Of a DNA stretch of 34,012 bases, positions 31,861 through 34,012 are shown piece by piece. The position numbers and the translations under genes are program-made. Numbering within the stretch: the stretch's first letter is position 1; every line of letters starts with the position of its first letter. Below the pieces are notes generated by a model. That model had not been told where the DNA came from, made no database searches, and saw only the letters and a list, made by a program, of their open reading frames with translations. Source of the DNA: CAZGSG01 sp964528095 (GTDB lineage: Bacteria > Bacteroidota > Bacteroidia > Chitinophagales > Chitinophagaceae); the NCBI GenBank assembly GCA_964528095.1, contig CAZGSG010000020.1:1-34012 (forward strand), given 5' to 3'.

Positions 31861-32886
31861 TTATCTCATTACAAACGGATATTTATCGTAATGTTTCAAC
31901 GCAATACCCGTACCACGAACCACACTTTTAAGCGGATCATCTGCCACATGTACCGGCAATTTGATTTTTTGGCTTAACCTTTTGTCAAGACCTCTTAACA
32001 ATGCTCCACCACCAGTCAGGTACAAACCGCGACGGTAAATATCACCTGCCAGTTCGGGCGGTGTTTGTTCAAGCGCTTTGAGAATTGCTTCTTCTATTTT
32101 AAAAATGCTTTTATCCAGGGCCTCTGCTATTTCCTGGTAACTTACCATGATCTGTTTGGGGATACCTGTTACCAGGTCACGACCATTGACAGGAATATCT
32201 TCAGGCGCATTATCCAGGTCTTTCATTGCCGCGCCTACCTGTATTTTGATCTGCTCAGCTGTACGTTCACCGATCAGCAGGCTATGGTAACGGCGAAGTG
32301 CTTCCATTATATCTGCTGTAAACTCATCACCAGCGATACGGATCGACTGATCACATACGATACCTGCCAGTGCGATGACCGTAATACCGGTAGTACCGCC
32401 ACCAATATCAATGATCATATTACCGACCGGCTCCTCTACATCGATACCGATACCCAGGGCTGCAGCCATTGGCTCATGCAGAAGATATACTTCTTTGGCA
32501 CCAGCCTGTTCTGCGCTGTCTCTAACAGCACGTTTTTCCACTTCCGTGATAGAAGAGGGTATACAGATCATCATTCTCCAGCTTGGGGGAAACAAGGGTT
32601 TTTTGGGGATCACCAGCTTGATCAACTCCCGGATCATTAGCTCCGCGGCGTTAAAATCAGCTATTACCCCGTCTTTCAGGGGACGCACAGTCCTGATACT
32701 TTCATGGGTCTTCTCGTGCATCATCAATGCCTTCTTACCCACCGCAAGTACTTCCTTTGGATTATTGCGATTCAATGCAATAATGCTCGGCTCATTTACC
32801 GCTACTTCGTCATTGTGTATGATAAGGGTATTTGCAGTACCCAGGTCCATTGCTATTTCTTGTGTAAACCAGTTAAAAAGTCCCAT
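31861..32886 (-). CDS. mreB: Actin-like rod-shape protein MreB
   Basis: This 341-residue bacterial actin polymerises under the inner membrane and directs elongation. The N-terminus (MGLFNWF) is an amphipathic membrane-binding start. Actin-fold motifs are complete: phosphate-1 loop AMDLGTANTLI, SIIALNR, PLKDGVIADF, IPSSITEVEKRAVRDSAEQAG, the LLHEPMAAALG block, phosphate-2 loop MIIDIGGGTTGITVI, and adenosine motif LTGGGALLRGLD. The length is usual. It is the first gene of the minus-strand mreBCD-PBP2-PBP2-rodA cluster and has its own promoter just upstream. Confidence 0.97.
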   Translation of the reverse strand: MGLFNWFTQEIAMDLGTANTLIIHNDEVAVNEPSIIALNRNNPKEVLAVGKKALMMHEKTHESIRTVRPLKDGVIADFNAAELMIRELIKLVIPKKPLFPPSWRMMICIPSSITEVEKRAVRDSAEQAGAKEVYLLHEPMAAALGIGIDVEEPVGNMIIDIGGGTTGITVIALAGIVCDQSIRIAGDEFTADIMEALRRYHSLLIGERTAEQIKIQVGAAMKDLDNAPEDIPVNGRDLVTGIPKQIMVSYQEIAEALDKSIFKIEEAILKALEQTPPELAGDIYRRGLYLTGGGALLRGLDKRLSQKIKLPVHVADDPLKSVVRGTGIALKHYDKYPFVMR

Positions 32887-32910
32887 TCTTGCTTATTGGA
32901 TTTAATGGTG

Positions 32911-32941
32911 CAAAGTTGGAGGAAATAATTTGAATAAACAA
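32911..32941 (-). promoter_or_regulatory. Promoter of the mreB operon
   Basis: On the minus strand TTG (32941-32939), a 20-base spacer and CAACTTTG (32918-32911) fit the Bacteroidota promoter with one mismatch in the -7 box. The ATG follows 24 bases later. A second, poorer box (TCACTTTG) overlaps the TTG. Confidence 0.5.
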
Positions 32942-33225
32942 AGTGAAAGGCTTGACACAAGTGATTTTTTAAACAATCGTTCAACCTGTACTGTAAGGTA
33001 CATTTTTAAAACCAATGTTTTAAAGTGATCGTCATTTCCCTCTCTGCCAGGTAGCTCTTTTCTTCATTATCTGTGGTATTAACGTCAATTTATCCACGGT
33101 ATTATTATTTATTGTGTAAATCTTTTAGCAGTTTCCCGAACCGGCATCAAAAATTTTTTTTTGGCATAAAAATGGCAATCTGTCAACCATAACCAATAAA
33201 CATTCGTCTTCCACAAAAATTTAGT
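32942..33225. other. Intergenic region between mreB and the small barrel protein
   Basis: AT-rich and non-coding, with divergent genes on both sides. It holds a run of nine T at about 33153-33162. I see no clear -7 box for the gene at 33226 and no RNA gene. Confidence 0.4.
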
Positions 33226-33696
33226 ATGAGAAAGGTCTTCTTTGTTCTTCTGACAACACTATTTATTAGCGTCGCCTCACATGCCCAAAGCAAAAGCACC
33301 AATAGCAGTTCCTACACTACCGCATTGGGGGTCAAGGTCTGGGATGGTGGCGGTATTTCGCTGAAACATTTTTTTACTGACAAAAACGCCGGAGAGCTGA
33401 TCGGGTATTTCTGGAATAGAGGGGTGCGTTTTACCGGCCTTTATGAAATACACGGGGATATCAATAATGCCCCTGGATTGAGGTGGTATATCGGTCCTGG
33501 TGCGCACGTTGGTTTTTACAATACAAAATATGGTGATGGCGCGTTTGCAGGTATCGATGGAGTAATTGGCCTGGATTATAAATTCAATGGTGCTCCTATC
33601 AACGTTTCAATAGACTGGCAGCCTTCGATCGAATTTGGTGATGGCCGTGGATTTGTCGGCAGCTGGGGAGGATTAGGTATCCGTTACACATTCTAA
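33226..33696 (+). CDS. Small outer-membrane beta-barrel protein
   Basis: This 156-residue protein has a signal peptide (to about residue 20, ASHAQ). The mature part is Gly- and aromatic-rich with alternating hydrophobic strands (ALGVKVWDGGGISLKHFF, GLRWYIGPGAHVGFY, APINVSIDWQPSIEFG). It ends in the typical outer-membrane signal GLGIRYTF with a terminal Phe. It looks like an eight-stranded barrel. Similar unnamed barrels are common in Bacteroidota, and no specific role can be given. It is monocistronic, followed closely by a strong terminator. Confidence 0.85.
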   Translation: MRKVFFVLLTTLFISVASHAQSKSTNSSSYTTALGVKVWDGGGISLKHFFTDKNAGELIGYFWNRGVRFTGLYEIHGDINNAPGLRWYIGPGAHVGFYNTKYGDGAFAGIDGVIGLDYKFNGAPINVSIDWQPSIEFGDGRGFVGSWGGLGIRYTF

Positions 33697-33723
33697 TATA
33701 TATCTTCCAATTATCTATCAGCA

Positions 33724-33759
33724 AAAAGAGGTGGTGCGCGGAAGCGCGTCACCTCTTTT
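33724..33759 (+). terminator. Strong intrinsic terminator with GGAA tetraloop
   Basis: AAAAGAGGTG (33724-33733) pairs with CACCTCTTTT (33750-33759). An inner stem GCGC-GGAA-GCGC (33736-33747) is joined by two G-T pairs. A/T tracts on both sides allow bidirectional action. Confidence 0.85.
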
Positions 33760-33786
33760 GTTATACCTTGTGTAAAACCCGGTTTT

Positions 33787-34012
33787 ATGACAAAATACAT
33801 CTTCCTGCTTTCAGCTTTTCTTTTCGCAACAGGCATTGTTTTTTCGCAGGTAGATGTTTCCCAGGCAGCAATGGCATATGAAAAGGCATTGCAGGATACT
33901 ACTGCTGTTCCGTACGGAAACAATAAGGCCGCCGGAAAGTACTATGATATCCGTGGATTTAAAATGTATTGCGAAATATATGGCAAGGGAGAACCGCTGC
34001 TGATCATTCACG
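33787..34012 (+). CDS. Secreted alpha/beta hydrolase, N-terminal part (cut by window edge)
   Basis: From the ATG at 33787, 75 codons run off the right edge. A signal peptide (MTKYIFLLSAFLFATGIVFS, then Q) shows export. The mature start is followed by YYDIRGFKMYCEIYGKGEPLLIIH, the usual beginning of an alpha/beta-hydrolase fold, where the His begins the oxyanion-hole HG motif. The nucleophile elbow and catalytic triad lie outside the window, so the substrate cannot be guessed. It lies behind the terminator of the previous gene, so it is probably transcribed separately. Confidence 0.8.
   Translation, partial: MTKYIFLLSAFLFATGIVFSQVDVSQAAMAYEKALQDTTAVPYGNNKAAGKYYDIRGFKMYCEIYGKGEPLLIIH

Noticed and set aside
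32375..32905. 176-codon plus-strand open frame
   Set aside because: It is a shadow of mreB on the opposite strand.

Overview
The window looks like a chromosomal segment of a member of the Bacteroidota, most likely Chitinophagaceae or a close relative. The reasons are CarboxypepD_reg-type TonB-dependent receptors, lipoproteins, several promoters of the Bacteroidota form TTG-N19/20-TAnnTTTG, almost no Shine-Dalgarno sequences, and the protein families themselves. I see no tRNA, rRNA, CRISPR array, insertion sequence or phage gene.

Region 1 (about 1-19.5 kb) reads as a phosphate-starvation island. It holds a PhoB/PhoR-like two-component pair (1026-2881) and an arginase-superfamily enzyme. A TonB receptor is followed by a beta-propeller phytase (7892-3886, minus strand). 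Divergent from these are an alkaline-phosphatase-superfamily hydrolase and a PlcP/LpxH-like metallophosphoesterase (8053-10035). Further on come a small Lys-rich protein, a MurG-like glycosyltransferase (11576-12622), a second TonB receptor with a beta-helix-like lipoprotein (17377-13064, minus strand), and a divergent DUF47-PiT phosphate uptake operon (17652-19533). The main observation is that the three promoters driving the two receptor operons and the phosphatase operon each carry an array of 11-bp direct repeats with consensus (G/T)TAACA-N5. There are four, four and six units. Each array ends exactly 4 bp upstream of a sequence like the Bacteroidota -7 box. This resembles a Pho box (PhoB and PhoP bind 11-bp-spaced direct repeats), and the candidate regulator lies in the same window.

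As a working model, phosphate starvation would activate the PhoB-like regulator. The cell would then import and hydrolyse phytate and other phosphate esters, strip phosphate from phospholipids (PlcP-like enzyme), possibly replace them with glycolipids (glycosyltransferase), and take up the released phosphate through PiT.

Region 2 (19.6-23.7 kb) holds galE, the C-terminal half of a split transketolase, and an ECF sigma factor operon with a putative anti-sigma factor and a Spy/CpxP-like periplasmic protein.

Region 3 (23.8-33 kb, minus strand) is the cell-elongation cluster mreB-mreC-mreD-PBP2-PBP2-rodA, followed by a metallo-beta-lactamase-fold hydrolase. It contains two tandem PBP2 genes, both with intact catalytic motifs. 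The right edge has a small outer-membrane-barrel protein with a strong terminator and the start of an alpha/beta hydrolase. The left edge has the N-terminal 270 residues of an unrecognised secreted protein.
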